Notes under the pieces: model-generated
What the model saw: the letters and a program-made list of their open reading frames with translations, nothing else
Told to the model about the DNA's origin: nothing
Database searches by the model: none
Translations under genes and position numbers: made by a program
Source of the DNA: an uncultured Lachnospiraceae bacterium
GTDB lineage: Bacteria; Bacillota; Clostridia; Lachnospirales; Lachnospiraceae
Assembly (NCBI GenBank): GCA_947626915.1
Contig: CANQUA010000014.1
Span: 1-49,221 of the forward strand
DNA: 49,221 nucleotides
Direction: 5' to 3'
In this document: positions 26,464 through 35,230 of the stretch, one piece after another
Position numbering within the stretch: position 1 is the first letter of the stretch
Layout: every line of letters begins with the position of its first letter

Positions 26464-26508
26464 GAGAAGTCCTTTTGAGGGGATCAGGTCGTCTCAAAAG
26501 GACTTTTC
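26464..26508 (+). terminator. Terminator of the Rpn-type gene
   Basis: Perfect 13-bp stem AAGTCCTTTTGAG (26467-26479) with CTCAAAAGGACTT (26493-26505), 13-nt loop, followed by TTC. The A-rich and T-rich stem arms make it work best as a hairpin with a short T tail. Confidence 0.65.
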
Positions 26509-26579
26509 GGGCCTTATTGTTTCTTTATCCTGGGGGGCAAAGCAGCGGCGGCCGATGCAAAATCCCTGCCGAAACCGTA

Positions 26580-26608
26580 TTTACAGGGGGAGCCGTATAT
26601 GATAAAAT
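26580..26608 (+). promoter_or_regulatory. Promoter of the radical SAM gene
   Basis: -35 TTTACA (26580-26585), 17-bp spacer, extended -10 TGA-TAAAAT (26603-26608). About 120 bp before the gene start. Confidence 0.6.
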
Positions 26609-26728
26609 CAGTTCGTGACGAAAGTTACCGCGGGCCGTGTCTTTTGGCCGCTTCCCGGAAAGGTTTGCCGGATCCGGAGGAGACAGGGCGAAGCGACGGC
26701 CGCGGTCCGCATACAGGAGGATCGTGCC

Positions 26729-27847
26729 ATGCCGCCCATTACCGTTATGATTAAACCGGCCTCCGGAAACTGCAATATGCGGTGCCGGTACTGTTTTTAT
26801 GCCGACGAGCAGGCAAACCGCCAAAATGGTTCTTACGGGATCATGACGCAGGATACTATGCGCTGTCTGGTGGAGCGGGCCGTCGATTACGCGGAGCGCG
26901 TCTGTACGTTCGTGTTTCAGGGCGGAGAGCCGACGCTGGCCGGCCTGGATTTTTTCCGGGCCTTTACCGGTTATGCGGCGGAACGGGCAGAGGGACGGCG
27001 GCTGGAGCTTCGTTATGCCCTGCAGACCAACGGGTATGCCCTGACGGAGGAATGGGCCCGCTTTTTTGCGGAGAACCGGTTCCTGATCGGGGTTTCCCTG
27101 GACGGGACGAAGGAGATTCGCGACGGGTACCGGCGGGATGCGGCGGGAAAAGGGACCCACCGGCGGGTGATGGCGTCCATCGGGCTTTTGGAAAAATATA
27201 AGGTGGAATACAATATTCTGACGGTGATCACGGGGCAGTCGGCGAGACGGGGACAGAAGATTTATTCCTATTTCAAACAGGAGGGCTTCCGCTATCATCA
27301 GTATATCGAATGCCTGGATCCCCTGAACGAAGCGCCCGGCGGGCATGAATATTCCCTGACGCCGGAGAAGCTGGAACAGTTTTTGAAAAGCACGTTCGAC
27401 GCCTGGTACCGGGATATTTCCGCCGGCCGGTACATTTCCAACCGGTATTTTGATAACCTGCTGCTGATGCTTCACGGCTGTGAGCCGGAGAGCTGCAATA
27501 TGCGCGGCGTCTGCGGAAATCAATGGGTCGCGGAGGCGGACGGGAGCATGTATCCCTGCGACTTCTATGCGCTGGATGCGTGGCGGCTGGGCAATGTGCG
27601 GGAAAATACGTTTGAAGAAATGGAGCGCAGGCGCGGCGAGCTGGGCTTTATCCGGCAGTCCATGGCGGTCCCGGACAGCTGCCGGACCTGCCGCTGGGGC
27701 GCGCTCTGCCGCAACGGCTGCCGGAGGCTGCGGAACCTGGACGGGGACGGGAAAAATTATTTCTGCTCCGCCTATCAGGGCTTTTTCGATTACGCGTATC
27801 CGAGACTGGCGGAGCTGGCCGGACGCGGCGCGGGGCGGCCGGCGTGA
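26729..27847 (+). CDS. Radical SAM/SPASM protein, anaerobic sulfatase maturase type
   Basis: 372 residues. Start MPPITVMIKPASG at 26729 with AGGAGG about 9 bases upstream. The radical SAM cluster motif is C15-NMR-C19-RY-C22, followed by FQGGEPTLAGLDFF and QTNGY. The C-terminal SPASM region has CGNQWVAEADGSMYPCDFY and CRTCRWGALCRNGC, giving ligands for two further Fe-S clusters. The pattern matches anSME enzymes that convert a Cys or Ser of type I sulfatases to formylglycine. No sulfatase lies in the window, so it may act on a distant sulfatase or on another peptide substrate such as the small protein downstream (inference). Confidence 0.88.
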   Translation: MPPITVMIKPASGNCNMRCRYCFYADEQANRQNGSYGIMTQDTMRCLVERAVDYAERVCTFVFQGGEPTLAGLDFFRAFTGYAAERAEGRRLELRYALQTNGYALTEEWARFFAENRFLIGVSLDGTKEIRDGYRRDAAGKGTHRRVMASIGLLEKYKVEYNILTVITGQSARRGQKIYSYFKQEGFRYHQYIECLDPLNEAPGGHEYSLTPEKLEQFLKSTFDAWYRDISAGRYISNRYFDNLLLMLHGCEPESCNMRGVCGNQWVAEADGSMYPCDFYALDAWRLGNVRENTFEEMERRRGELGFIRQSMAVPDSCRTCRWGALCRNGCRRLRNLDGDGKNYFCSAYQGFFDYAYPRLAELAGRGAGRPA

Positions 27848-27959
27848 CGGCCAGCGCCCGCAGCGGCTGCCGGAATGCCGCGTGAAAAAGGCCGGGGAAA
27901 TCCCGGCAGGCCGGATGCGATGCGCGCGGCCAATGGGCTCCGAAAAAGAGGAAAACAAA

Positions 27960-28568
27960 ATGATCCGAAATATTGTGTTCGATATGGGCGGGGTGCTGAT
28001 CCGTTTCACCCCGGAAATCTACGTGCGCCGTCTGGGCGTCGGCCCGGAAGAAGAAAAGCTTTTGCTGCGGCAGGTGTTCCGCTCCCTGGAGTGGGCGCGG
28101 ATGGACCGGGGATCGCTGACGGACGGACAGGCCTGGGAGAGCATCTGCGGCCGGCTGCCGGAACATCTGCACGAGGCGGCGCGGAAGCTGGTGCTGGAAT
28201 GGGACCGTCCCATCTGCGCTGTGGAAGGAATGTACGAGCTGGCGGAAGATCTGAAACGGGCCGGTTATGGCCTGTATCTGCTTTCCAATGCCAGTCTGCG
28301 CCATTCGGAGTACTGGCAGAGAGTGCCGGTCAGCCGTTTCTTCGACGGCGTGCTGGTATCTTCTTCCGTCGGACTGGTGAAGCCCCAGCCGGAGATCTAC
28401 CGCCTTTTGTGCGGGCGGTTCCGGCTGGATGCGGAAGAGTGCTTTTTCGTGGACGATCTGCCGGGAAACGTGGAGGGCGCGTATTTTTGCGGGATGCGCG
28501 GCGCGGTGTTCCACGGAGACGCGGCGGAACTGCGGGAAAGACTGCGGGAGAACGGCGTGAGCGTGTAA
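27960..28568 (+). CDS. HAD-superfamily hydrolase (subfamily IA)
   Basis: 202 residues. Motif I is FDMGGVLIRF near the N-terminus (nucleophile Asp in DMG), motif II LLSNAS, motif III Lys in GLVKPQPEIY, and motif IV FFVDDLPGNVEGA. The cap is the small helical type of subfamily IA phosphatases. AGAGGAAAA lies before the ATG. Substrate unknown; YihX-like sugar phosphatases look similar. It lies 112 bp after the radical SAM gene on the same strand. Confidence 0.88.
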   Translation: MIRNIVFDMGGVLIRFTPEIYVRRLGVGPEEEKLLLRQVFRSLEWARMDRGSLTDGQAWESICGRLPEHLHEAARKLVLEWDRPICAVEGMYELAEDLKRAGYGLYLLSNASLRHSEYWQRVPVSRFFDGVLVSSSVGLVKPQPEIYRLLCGRFRLDAEECFFVDDLPGNVEGAYFCGMRGAVFHGDAAELRERLRENGVSV

Positions 28569-28705
28569 GGCAGGAAAGCAAACCATGAGAAGGTGCCCGC
28601 TGCGGAACCGTGAAGAGGCGGAAAACGTTCTCGGGAAGAGAAGAGGCGGCAGTTTGGGGCCGGCGTCCGGACAGGGACACGGCAAAACAGGATGGAGAGA
28701 GAAAG

Positions 28706-29080
28706 ATGAATGGGAAAAAAGATAGATTGGTGATGAACGGTTTTCCGGTCAGGAACCTGGAGGAGCTGCAGGCATTTTTTTCGCCGGAAGCGGCGCTTCG
28801 GTATTTCAGAGACGGCAGTCTGGCGGCGTGGCTTTGGGAAAACGGATATGAGGAAAAGGCGGAGGCGGTCCGGTCCGCGGACGCCGCCCGGACGGAATGT
28901 GAGATCCTGAAAGATCTGGCGGCGGCGCTTGGCGTACCGCTGGAAGAAAAGGAGATCCGGCGGATGCTTGCGATCCTGCACGGCACGGCGTCTTCCCCGG
29001 GCTTATGGGCGGTTTCCCAAAATGGGTCTTTTGCCGGTTCCGGCTCCGGCAGCGGCGGCTACGGCCTGCATCTGATCTAG
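28706..29080 (+). CDS. Small protein with Gly/Ser-rich C-terminal tail
   Basis: 124 residues. ATG at 28706 after GGAGAGAG. Residues about 13-80 contain a helical pattern, FFSPEAALRYFRDGSLAAWL then GYEEKAEAVR and ILKDLAAALGV, like a domain found at the N-terminus of assorted Clostridia proteins. The C-terminus is quite different: SFAGSGSGSGGYGLHLI. It ends 15 bp before a glycosyltransferase-like gene, so they are probably translated together. A leader-like helical part plus a simple Gly/Ser tail recalls a modified-peptide precursor, but this is speculation. No transmembrane segment or signal peptide. Confidence 0.7.
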   Translation: MNGKKDRLVMNGFPVRNLEELQAFFSPEAALRYFRDGSLAAWLWENGYEEKAEAVRSADAARTECEILKDLAAALGVPLEEKEIRRMLAILHGTASSPGLWAVSQNGSFAGSGSGSGGYGLHLI

Positions 29081-29095
29081 GACGGGAGAGGGCCT

Positions 29096-29929
29096 ATGGA
29101 GGCGTTTCATTCGTTCTGGTCAAAGCCCAACCGGTACCGCAGCGGCGGCCCGGTCCGCTGGGAGGAGTTCGAACTGCTGGCCATGATCCTGTCGGCCCTG
29201 AAATGGCAGGAGCATAACGGCCCGGTCCGGATGCTCACGGATGAGGCCGGGGCGGAATTTTTTGAAAAAAAGGGACTGACCGGCCTGTGGGAGGGCGGCG
29301 TGGACACATGCCTGGAAAAGATACCCGCCCGGATCGATCCGGTGCTTTTCTGGGCGGCGGGGAAGCTCTGGGCCCTCAGGCAGATGAAAAGTCCCTGCGT
29401 GATGCTGGATACGGACCTGATCGTCTGGCGGGATGTCCGCAGTCTCTTAAACGGAGAGACCGTCGCGGCCCACAGGGAGGAGCTGACGCCGGAGGTGTAT
29501 CCGGATCCCCGGTCTTTTCATATGCTTCCCGGCTATTCGTTCCCCGCGGAGTGGGATTTTTCGGTTCCGGCCGCCAACACCGCGTTTTTGTATCTGCCGG
29601 AAGAGGATTTTAAAAACTCTTATACGGAGGCGGCGTTCGATTTTATGGAAGGGATCAATCCGCGCCGGATGAATCCCATTGCGGCCATGTGCTTTGCGGA
29701 GCAGCGGATCCTGCCGATGCACGCGAAAGCCCGCGGAATGGGGCTCCGGTTTCTTCTGGAGGCCTCGCGGCTGGACGGACAGGATCTGGCGACCCATCTG
29801 TGGGGCTATAAGCGGCGGCTCAGGCAGTCGGAGCAGGAGCAGGCAGCCTTTTGCGCCCGGTGCGCGGGGCGGTTGTCGAGGGATTATCCGCAGAAAGCGT
29901 TTTTGTGGGAATCCGTACAGGGAAGATAA
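29096..29929 (+). CDS. Glycosyltransferase-like hypothetical protein
   Basis: 277 residues. ATG at 29096 with GGGAGAGGG upstream. It contains CVMLDTDLIVW, a DxD-type motif after a hydrophobic strand as in GT-A fold glycosyltransferases, and later NTAFLYLPEEDF and ATHLWGYKRRL, where the His/Trp could be a metal or sugar contact. No signal peptide. I do not recognise a named family with confidence; DUF6734-type proteins look comparable. It shares a likely operon with the small Gly/Ser-tailed protein before it. Confidence 0.65.
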   Translation: MEAFHSFWSKPNRYRSGGPVRWEEFELLAMILSALKWQEHNGPVRMLTDEAGAEFFEKKGLTGLWEGGVDTCLEKIPARIDPVLFWAAGKLWALRQMKSPCVMLDTDLIVWRDVRSLLNGETVAAHREELTPEVYPDPRSFHMLPGYSFPAEWDFSVPAANTAFLYLPEEDFKNSYTEAAFDFMEGINPRRMNPIAAMCFAEQRILPMHAKARGMGLRFLLEASRLDGQDLATHLWGYKRRLRQSEQEQAAFCARCAGRLSRDYPQKAFLWESVQGR

Positions 29930-30079
29930 AGCGTGTCGGTCGAGAAAGCAAAAGAATCCTGCAGGGCGTACGGGAGCAAAGACCAGGTCCGGGAGCCGGA
30001 AGTTTCGGGCTCGGCGGCGGAAGACGGCGCGCGTGCCATGGTTTTTCGCGGCGGAAGCGCGGATTTCGGGAGGTACGGG

Positions 30080-30769
30080 ATGTTTCATATACTGGTGGTA
30101 GACGATGATAAAAATACACGCAGGCTGATGCGGGCGGTGCTGGAATCGGACGGGTATACGGTCTCTGCGGCGGAAAACGGCGAAAAGGCCTTTGAGGTGA
30201 TGGACAGGGAGCACATCGATCTGGTGGTGCTGGATATTATGATGCCAGTGATGGACGGCTATGAATTTACGAAGGCCCTGCGGGAATCCGGCAATGATCT
30301 GCCGGTCTTGATGGTCACGGCCAAACAGCTGCCGGACGACCGTTATAAAGCGTTTCTGGCGGGGACCGACGATTATATCACCAAGCCCATCGACAAAAAG
30401 GAGATGCTTCTGCGCATCCGGGCGCTGCTCCGCCGCTCGAAGATCGTCAGCGAGCACAGGATCGAGATCGGCGGCGTCGTGCTGAATTACGACGATTATA
30501 CGGTGACAAAGAACGGTCAGACGCAGGAACTTCCGCAGAAGGAGTTTTTGCTGCTGTATAAGCTTTTGTCCTACCCGGGGAAAACGTTTACCAGGATCCA
30601 GCTGATGGACGAGATCTGGGGCGCCGACAGCGATACGGGCTGGGAGACGATCACCGTACACATTTCGCGCCTGCGGAAGCGTTTTGAGGGCTGGGAAGAA
30701 TTTGAGATCCAGTCGGTCCACGGGCTGGGCTATAAAGCAGTGAGGAAAGCGGGAAAGGAACCGACGTGA
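30080..30769 (+). CDS. OmpR-family response regulator
   Basis: 229 residues. Receiver domain with HILVVDDDKNTRRLM, phospho-acceptor Asp in LVVLDIMMPVMDG, Thr in MVTAKQ and Lys in ITKPID. C-terminal winged helix with PQKEFLLLYKLL, DEIWG, VHISRLRKRF and VHGLGYKA. The ATG at 30080 follows GGGAGG; an open frame upstream (from 29933) lacks family sequence. Its stop overlaps the kinase start by 4 bp (GTGA), so both are translationally coupled. Regulon not visible. Confidence 0.93.
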   Translation: MFHILVVDDDKNTRRLMRAVLESDGYTVSAAENGEKAFEVMDREHIDLVVLDIMMPVMDGYEFTKALRESGNDLPVLMVTAKQLPDDRYKAFLAGTDDYITKPIDKKEMLLRIRALLRRSKIVSEHRIEIGGVVLNYDDYTVTKNGQTQELPQKEFLLLYKLLSYPGKTFTRIQLMDEIWGADSDTGWETITVHISRLRKRFEGWEEFEIQSVHGLGYKAVRKAGKEPT

Positions 30770-31824
30770 AAAAGAACCCTAAACCAAGGATCGCGCTGAT
30801 GATCCTGTTTTCAGCCGTGACATTTTTGTTTATTTTCATCACCTCCCTGATCGCCGCCGGGGTCCTGCTGTATCTGGTGAGCCACGATCTGCTGACGCCC
30901 GGCGAAGCGCGCCTGAGGCCGGAGGGCGTTATTTTCCGTATGGTGGTCTGGAGTTGTGCCCTGGGCACGCTGCTCAGCGTTCTGTTCGGCCGGATCTCCC
31001 TGTACCCGATCAACCGGGTCATAGACGCGATGAACCGTCTGGCCCACGGAGACTTTAAGACGAGGCTTGTGTTCCCCGCCGGCCTTGACCGGCATCCGAC
31101 GGCCGTCGAGGTGTCGGACAGTTTCAATCATATGGCGGAAGAGCTGGAGAAGACCGAGATGCTTCGGTCGGATTTTGTCAATCATTTTTCCCATGAATTT
31201 AAAACGCCGATCGTTTCCATCGCAGGCTTCGCCGATCTTCTGCTGGAGGACGGTCGGATGACGGAGGAGGAGAGGCAGGAATATCTCCGGATCATTTCGG
31301 AGGAATCCCACCGATTGTCGGACATGGCCACCAACGTCCTGAATCTGACGAAGATCGAGAACCAGACGATTCTGACGGACGTGACCGTGTTCAATGTCTC
31401 TGAGCAGATCCGCAGCTGCCTGTTATTGCTGGAAAGCAAATGGACGGAAAAGGAGCTTTCCCTCGATGTGGATTTCGGCGAGTACCAGTACAGCGGAAAC
31501 CGGGAGCTGCTGAAACAGGTGTGGCTGAATCTGATCGATAACGCCGTGAAATTTGCGGATCAGGGCGGGACGCTGAAGATCGGCATTACGGAAACGCCGG
31601 AAGATCTGATCGTTTCCGTCAGCGATACCGGAACGGAGATCCCCCGGGAGAGCGTCGGATTCATTTTCAATAAGTTTTATCAGGCGGACGAGTCGCATGC
31701 GACCCAGGGAAACGGCATAGGGCTTTCCATCGTGAAAGCGATCGTGGAGCTGCACGGCGGGAAGGTGATCCCTTCAAGCGGCGGCGGAACGACCGTGTTC
31801 GCCGTGGTTCTTCCCAAAAAATAG
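30766..31824 (+). CDS. Sensor histidine kinase
   Basis: 352 residues. GTG start inside the regulator stop. Two membrane helices (about 9-38 and 59-80) with only a short outside loop, a HAMP domain (ISLYPINRVIDAMNRLAHGDF), the H box FVNHFSHEFKTPI with the phospho-accepting His, N box NLIDNAVKFA, G1 VSDTGTEIP, F box IFNKFYQ and G2 GNGIGLSIVKAI. The tiny external loop suggests it senses something in or near the membrane rather than a large extracellular ligand (inference). Confidence 0.93.
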   Translation: MKKNPKPRIALMILFSAVTFLFIFITSLIAAGVLLYLVSHDLLTPGEARLRPEGVIFRMVVWSCALGTLLSVLFGRISLYPINRVIDAMNRLAHGDFKTRLVFPAGLDRHPTAVEVSDSFNHMAEELEKTEMLRSDFVNHFSHEFKTPIVSIAGFADLLLEDGRMTEEERQEYLRIISEESHRLSDMATNVLNLTKIENQTILTDVTVFNVSEQIRSCLLLLESKWTEKELSLDVDFGEYQYSGNRELLKQVWLNLIDNAVKFADQGGTLKIGITETPEDLIVSVSDTGTEIPRESVGFIFNKFYQADESHATQGNGIGLSIVKAIVELHGGKVIPSSGGGTTVFAVVLPKK

Positions 31825-31903
31825 AACAGGACCCTGACAGGGGCGTCAGAAGGCCGTGGGCCGGCGGCGCTCCTTTTTCGCGTTTTGTTTCTTCCGCGTA
31901 AGA

Positions 31904-31932
31904 TTTTGTTTAGAATTATCTGTTATTATAAA
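31904..31932 (+). promoter_or_regulatory. Possible promoter of the J-protein/Hsp70 operon
   Basis: AT-rich stretch with TTGTTT (31906-31911) and TATTATAAA (31924-31932). Spacing is not ideal for any single pairing, so the exact elements are uncertain. Confidence 0.35.
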
Positions 31933-31978
31933 GAACAGAAACCAGAAACAGAGGAACGCTTATGCGAACGGAGGAAAT

Positions 31979-32404
31979 ATGAAACGCTTTTTTGAAAACC
32001 TTGGTTATAAGTTCCAGGCCTTTATGCAGGGACGGTACGGGACGGATGAATTATCCTATTTTCTGTCCATGGCAAGCCTGGTCATGCTTTTGCTGTCCTG
32101 TCTGATCCGCCCGCTGGGTATCCTGTATCTGCCGGCGCTGGCGCTGATGACGTGGTCCCTGTACCGGAGCATGTCTAAAAATATCTACAAGCGGCAGAAG
32201 GAGCGCACCGGATACCTGGAGTTCAGACGGAAAATCGAGAAAAAGACCGCGCTGCTGAAAAATATGTGGCGGGACCGCAATACGCACCGGTATTACAAGT
32301 GTCCCCACTGCAAGGCGATCGTCCGGATCCCCAAACCGGGGAAGGGCAGAAATATCGTCATTACCTGCCACAGGTGCCACGGTACCTTTAACAAGCGAAC
32401 GTAA
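31979..32404 (+). CDS. Small membrane protein with C-terminal zinc ribbon
   Basis: 141 residues. ATG at 31979 with GGAGG about 5 bases upstream. Two hydrophobic segments in residues about 25-62 ([17 protein letters not shown] and [17 protein letters not shown]), a basic coiled stretch, then a zinc ribbon CPHC ... CHRCHGTF with about 20 residues between the pairs. No named family recognised. It is 11 bp before a J-domain gene and 12 bp of spacing also separates that gene from the Hsp70 gene, so the three form one operon. Confidence 0.78.
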   Translation: MKRFFENLGYKFQAFMQGRYGTDELSYFLSMASLVMLLLSCLIRPLGILYLPALALMTWSLYRSMSKNIYKRQKERTGYLEFRRKIEKKTALLKNMWRDRNTHRYYKCPHCKAIVRIPKPGKGRNIVITCHRCHGTFNKRT

Positions 32405-32415
32405 GGAGAAACACA

Positions 32416-33234
32416 ATGGTTGACGATCCATACAAAGTGCTGGGGGTTTCCGGCAGCGCGTCCGCGGAGGAGATCAAAAAGGCCTACCGGAAGAAAGCGA
32501 AGGAATATCATCCGGACCTGCATCCGGACGATCCGGCCGCGGCGCAGAAAATGAATGAGATCAACGAGGCCTACGATATGCTCCAGCACCCGGAAAAATA
32601 CAAGGCCCGCCGTCAGCAGGAGGCTAAGAGGCAGCAGGAGAGCGCCCGCTATTCCGGTTACGGGGGACAGGCCGGCTACGGCGGTTCCTCATACGGGAAC
32701 GGTTACGGGCAGCAGAGCGGCGGTTCGCAGGAACGCGGCTATCAGAGCTACGGCGGCTGGACCAGCGATTTCGGCGGCTTCGATTTCGGCGATCTTTTCG
32801 GGTTCGGTTCCGTGCATTATAATACAGCGCCGCAGCCCCAGGCGGGCGATCCGCCGGAACTGGCGCGGGCGATCCGGGCCGTACAGAGCGGCCGTTTTGG
32901 GGAAGCGATCGATATTTTGACGAGGATGACAAGCCGGTACCGGAATGACCGCTGGTACTATGTCAGCGCCGCGGCCTACAAAGGGAACGGGGAAATGGCC
33001 CGCGCCCAGGATATGATCGAGCGCGCGATCCAGATGAATGCGGGGAACCAGATGTACCGGCAGTACCGCCAGGAGATCCTGCAGGAATCCAGAAGCGAGA
33101 CGGGCGCCTACAGCTCCGGCAGGAGCGTCTCCCCGTTCGACTTTTTCTGGAAGCTCATGCTGGGCCTTCTGCTGTTCCGCATGGTCATGACGTTTTTGCA
33201 GCTCCTGCTGTTCGGACTGCCGTTTGGATTTTAA
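32416..33234 (+). CDS. J-domain protein with C-terminal membrane segment
   Basis: 272 residues. N-terminal J domain [20 protein letters not shown] with the HPD motif ([10 protein letters not shown]), then a Gly/Tyr/Ser/Gln-rich linker (about 75-125), a TPR-like helical part ([32 protein letters not shown]) and a hydrophobic C-terminus ([20 protein letters not shown]) that should sit in the membrane. It lacks the zinc fingers of DnaJ. It probably recruits the Hsp70 encoded directly after it to the inner face of the membrane. Confidence 0.87.
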   Translation: MVDDPYKVLGVSGSASAEEIKKAYRKKAKEYHPDLHPDDPAAAQKMNEINEAYDMLQHPEKYKARRQQEAKRQQESARYSGYGGQAGYGGSSYGNGYGQQSGGSQERGYQSYGGWTSDFGGFDFGDLFGFGSVHYNTAPQPQAGDPPELARAIRAVQSGRFGEAIDILTRMTSRYRNDRWYYVSAAAYKGNGEMARAQDMIERAIQMNAGNQMYRQYRQEILQESRSETGAYSSGRSVSPFDFFWKLMLGLLLFRMVMTFLQLLLFGLPFGF

Positions 33235-33246
33235 AGGAGGAAAATT

Positions 33247-35007
33247 ATGAGCAAAACCATCGGAATCGATCTGGGAACCACCAACAGCTGCGTTTCTGTG
33301 GTGGAAGGGGGGAATCCGGTTATCATTCCCAATGAACGGGGAGGGAGGACCACGCCCAGCGTCGTCGCCTTTACGAAGGAGGGAGAGCGCCTCGTGGGGG
33401 ACGTGGCGGTCAGACAGTACGTTACCAACAGCGCCCGGACGGTCAGTTCCGTGAAGCGCCACATGGGAACGGACTGGCGGTTTACCGTAGACGGGAAAGC
33501 CTATTCGGCCCAGGAGATCAGCGCGATCATTCTGGCGAAGCTGAAAAAAGACGCGGAAAATTATCTCGGCGAACCGGTCACGGACGCGGTCATTACGGTT
33601 CCCGCCTATTTTAATGATATCCAGCGGCAGGCGACCAAGGACGCCGGGCGGATCGCCGGTCTGAATGTGCTCCGCATCATCAACGAGCCCACGAGCGCGG
33701 CCCTTGCCTACGGGCTGGATAACGGCGCGCCCCAGAAAATCATGGTCTACGATCTGGGGGGCGGCACCTTCGACGTCTCGATCATCGAGATCGGCGAGGG
33801 CGTCATCGAGGTGCTTGCCACCAACGGCGACAATCATCTGGGCGGCGACGATTTCGACGAGCGGGTCACCGGTTACCTCGTTGATCTGATAAAAAAAGAA
33901 TACCGCATCGATATAAAACGGGATCCGGCGGCGTACCAGCGCGTCCGGGAAGCGTCGGAGCAGGCGAAAAAGGAGCTCTCCTCATCGGAGACCGCCTATA
34001 TTATGCTGCCGTATCTGTCGGTAAACGGCGCAGAGCCCGTAAATTTCGAATATACGCTGACGCGGGCGAAATTCAACGAACTGACCGGGGATCTGATCGA
34101 CCGCACCGCGCTCCCCGTCAGAAACGCGCTGACCGACGCCGGCATCGCGGCGTCGGAGCTGGGCAGGGTGCTGCTGGTCGGCGGTTCCACGCGGATCCCG
34201 GCCGTCCAGGAGAAGGTGTATCAGCTTACCGGTATCGTCCCCTCCAAAAATATCAATCCGGATGAATGCGTCGCCCAGGGGGCGGCGGCCCAGGGAAGCA
34301 CCCTGTCCGGCGGGGCGCTGACCGTATACGGCGGGGAAAGCGGCATTCTGCTTTTGGATGTGACGCCGCTCAGCCTGTCCATCGAGACCGTAGGCGGGGT
34401 GGCGACCAGGCTGGTAGAGCGCAATACCACGCTTCCGGTCCATTATTCCCAGATCTTCTCTACGGCCGCTCCGTATCAGCGCAATGTGGAGATCAATGTG
34501 CTGCAGGGCGAACGGCCGATGGCCCGGGATAACAAATCCATCGGAAAATTCCGGCTGAACGGCATCAAGAGGGCGCCTGCCGGCGTCCCGCAGATCGAAG
34601 TGACCTTTGACATCGACGCCAACGGCATCCTGACGGTTTCCGCGCGGGATCTGGACACGGGCCGGCAGCAGTCCATTACGATCACCGGCAACGAGCGCAT
34701 GTCGGACGCCGAGATCGAGCAGGCCATCCGCGACGCGCAGCAGTACGCCGCCCGGGACGGCATCCGCCGGGGCCTGTTTGAGGTCAACGCCGAGGCGAAG
34801 CGGACGATCTCGGAGGCCCAGGGAATACTGGAAAACGGTAAGAAAACGATGCCGAAGGAAGAGAAAAAGCAGATCAAGGCGGACATTTCCGAGCTGCAGA
34901 GGCTGATCGCCGCGGAGAAACCGGACCGGATGACGGAAGGCGATCTGGAACAGCTCCGGGGCGCGGTCTCGCGGCTGAAGGCCCATACGGGGATGCGCGC
35001 CGGGTGA
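33247..35007 (+). CDS. DnaK-type Hsp70 chaperone, accessory paralog
   Basis: 586 residues. Nucleotide-binding domain with [39 protein letters not shown] and [10 protein letters not shown]; substrate-binding domain with [13 protein letters not shown] and [15 protein letters not shown]; the lid is short. Canonical DnaK is about 610-640 residues with a longer acidic tail and sits with hrcA-grpE-dnaJ. Here grpE is absent and the partners are a membrane J-protein and a zinc-ribbon membrane protein, so this looks like a dedicated second Hsp70. Ribosome binding site AAAGGAGG. A strong terminator follows. Confidence 0.9.
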   Translation: MSKTIGIDLGTTNSCVSVVEGGNPVIIPNERGGRTTPSVVAFTKEGERLVGDVAVRQYVTNSARTVSSVKRHMGTDWRFTVDGKAYSAQEISAIILAKLKKDAENYLGEPVTDAVITVPAYFNDIQRQATKDAGRIAGLNVLRIINEPTSAALAYGLDNGAPQKIMVYDLGGGTFDVSIIEIGEGVIEVLATNGDNHLGGDDFDERVTGYLVDLIKKEYRIDIKRDPAAYQRVREASEQAKKELSSSETAYIMLPYLSVNGAEPVNFEYTLTRAKFNELTGDLIDRTALPVRNALTDAGIAASELGRVLLVGGSTRIPAVQEKVYQLTGIVPSKNINPDECVAQGAAAQGSTLSGGALTVYGGESGILLLDVTPLSLSIETVGGVATRLVERNTTLPVHYSQIFSTAAPYQRNVEINVLQGERPMARDNKSIGKFRLNGIKRAPAGVPQIEVTFDIDANGILTVSARDLDTGRQQSITITGNERMSDAEIEQAIRDAQQYAARDGIRRGLFEVNAEAKRTISEAQGILENGKKTMPKEEKKQIKADISELQRLIAAEKPDRMTEGDLEQLRGAVSRLKAHTGMRAG

Positions 35008-35045
35008 CCGGGCGAAGGCGGGGAGATTCCGGAAAACAAAACAGG

Positions 35046-35102
35046 GGCGTTTCCGCGGGCAGGAGGGGAGCCGGCCGCGGAAACGCCTATTTCTGTAAAA
35101 AG
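35046..35102 (+). terminator. Terminator of the J-protein/Hsp70 operon
   Basis: Perfect 13-bp stem GGCGTTTCCGCGG (35046-35058) with CCGCGGAAACGCC (35085-35097), 26-nt loop, then TATTTCTG. Confidence 0.7.
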
Positions 35103-35107
35103 GATAC

Positions 35108-35136
35108 TTGATGAATCCGGAAAGATGCTGTAAAAT
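35108..35136 (+). promoter_or_regulatory. Promoter of the MATE gene
   Basis: -35 TTGATG (35108-35113), 17-bp spacer, -10 TAAAAT (35131-35136). It begins right after the terminator of the previous operon. Confidence 0.6.
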
Positions 35137-35230
35137 AGACTGGCACCAGGAGAGAGGAAGCGTACGTTCAGATGGACGGAATGCCGGATGGGGCCGTTTG
35201 TCCGGCCGGTCAATGTCAGGAGGCAGCGTC

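Noticed and set aside
26525-28009. Long open frame (494 codons) on the minus strand opposite the radical SAM gene
   Set aside because: It is a shadow of the GC-rich coding strand; the plus-strand protein has clear catalytic motifs and the minus product has none.
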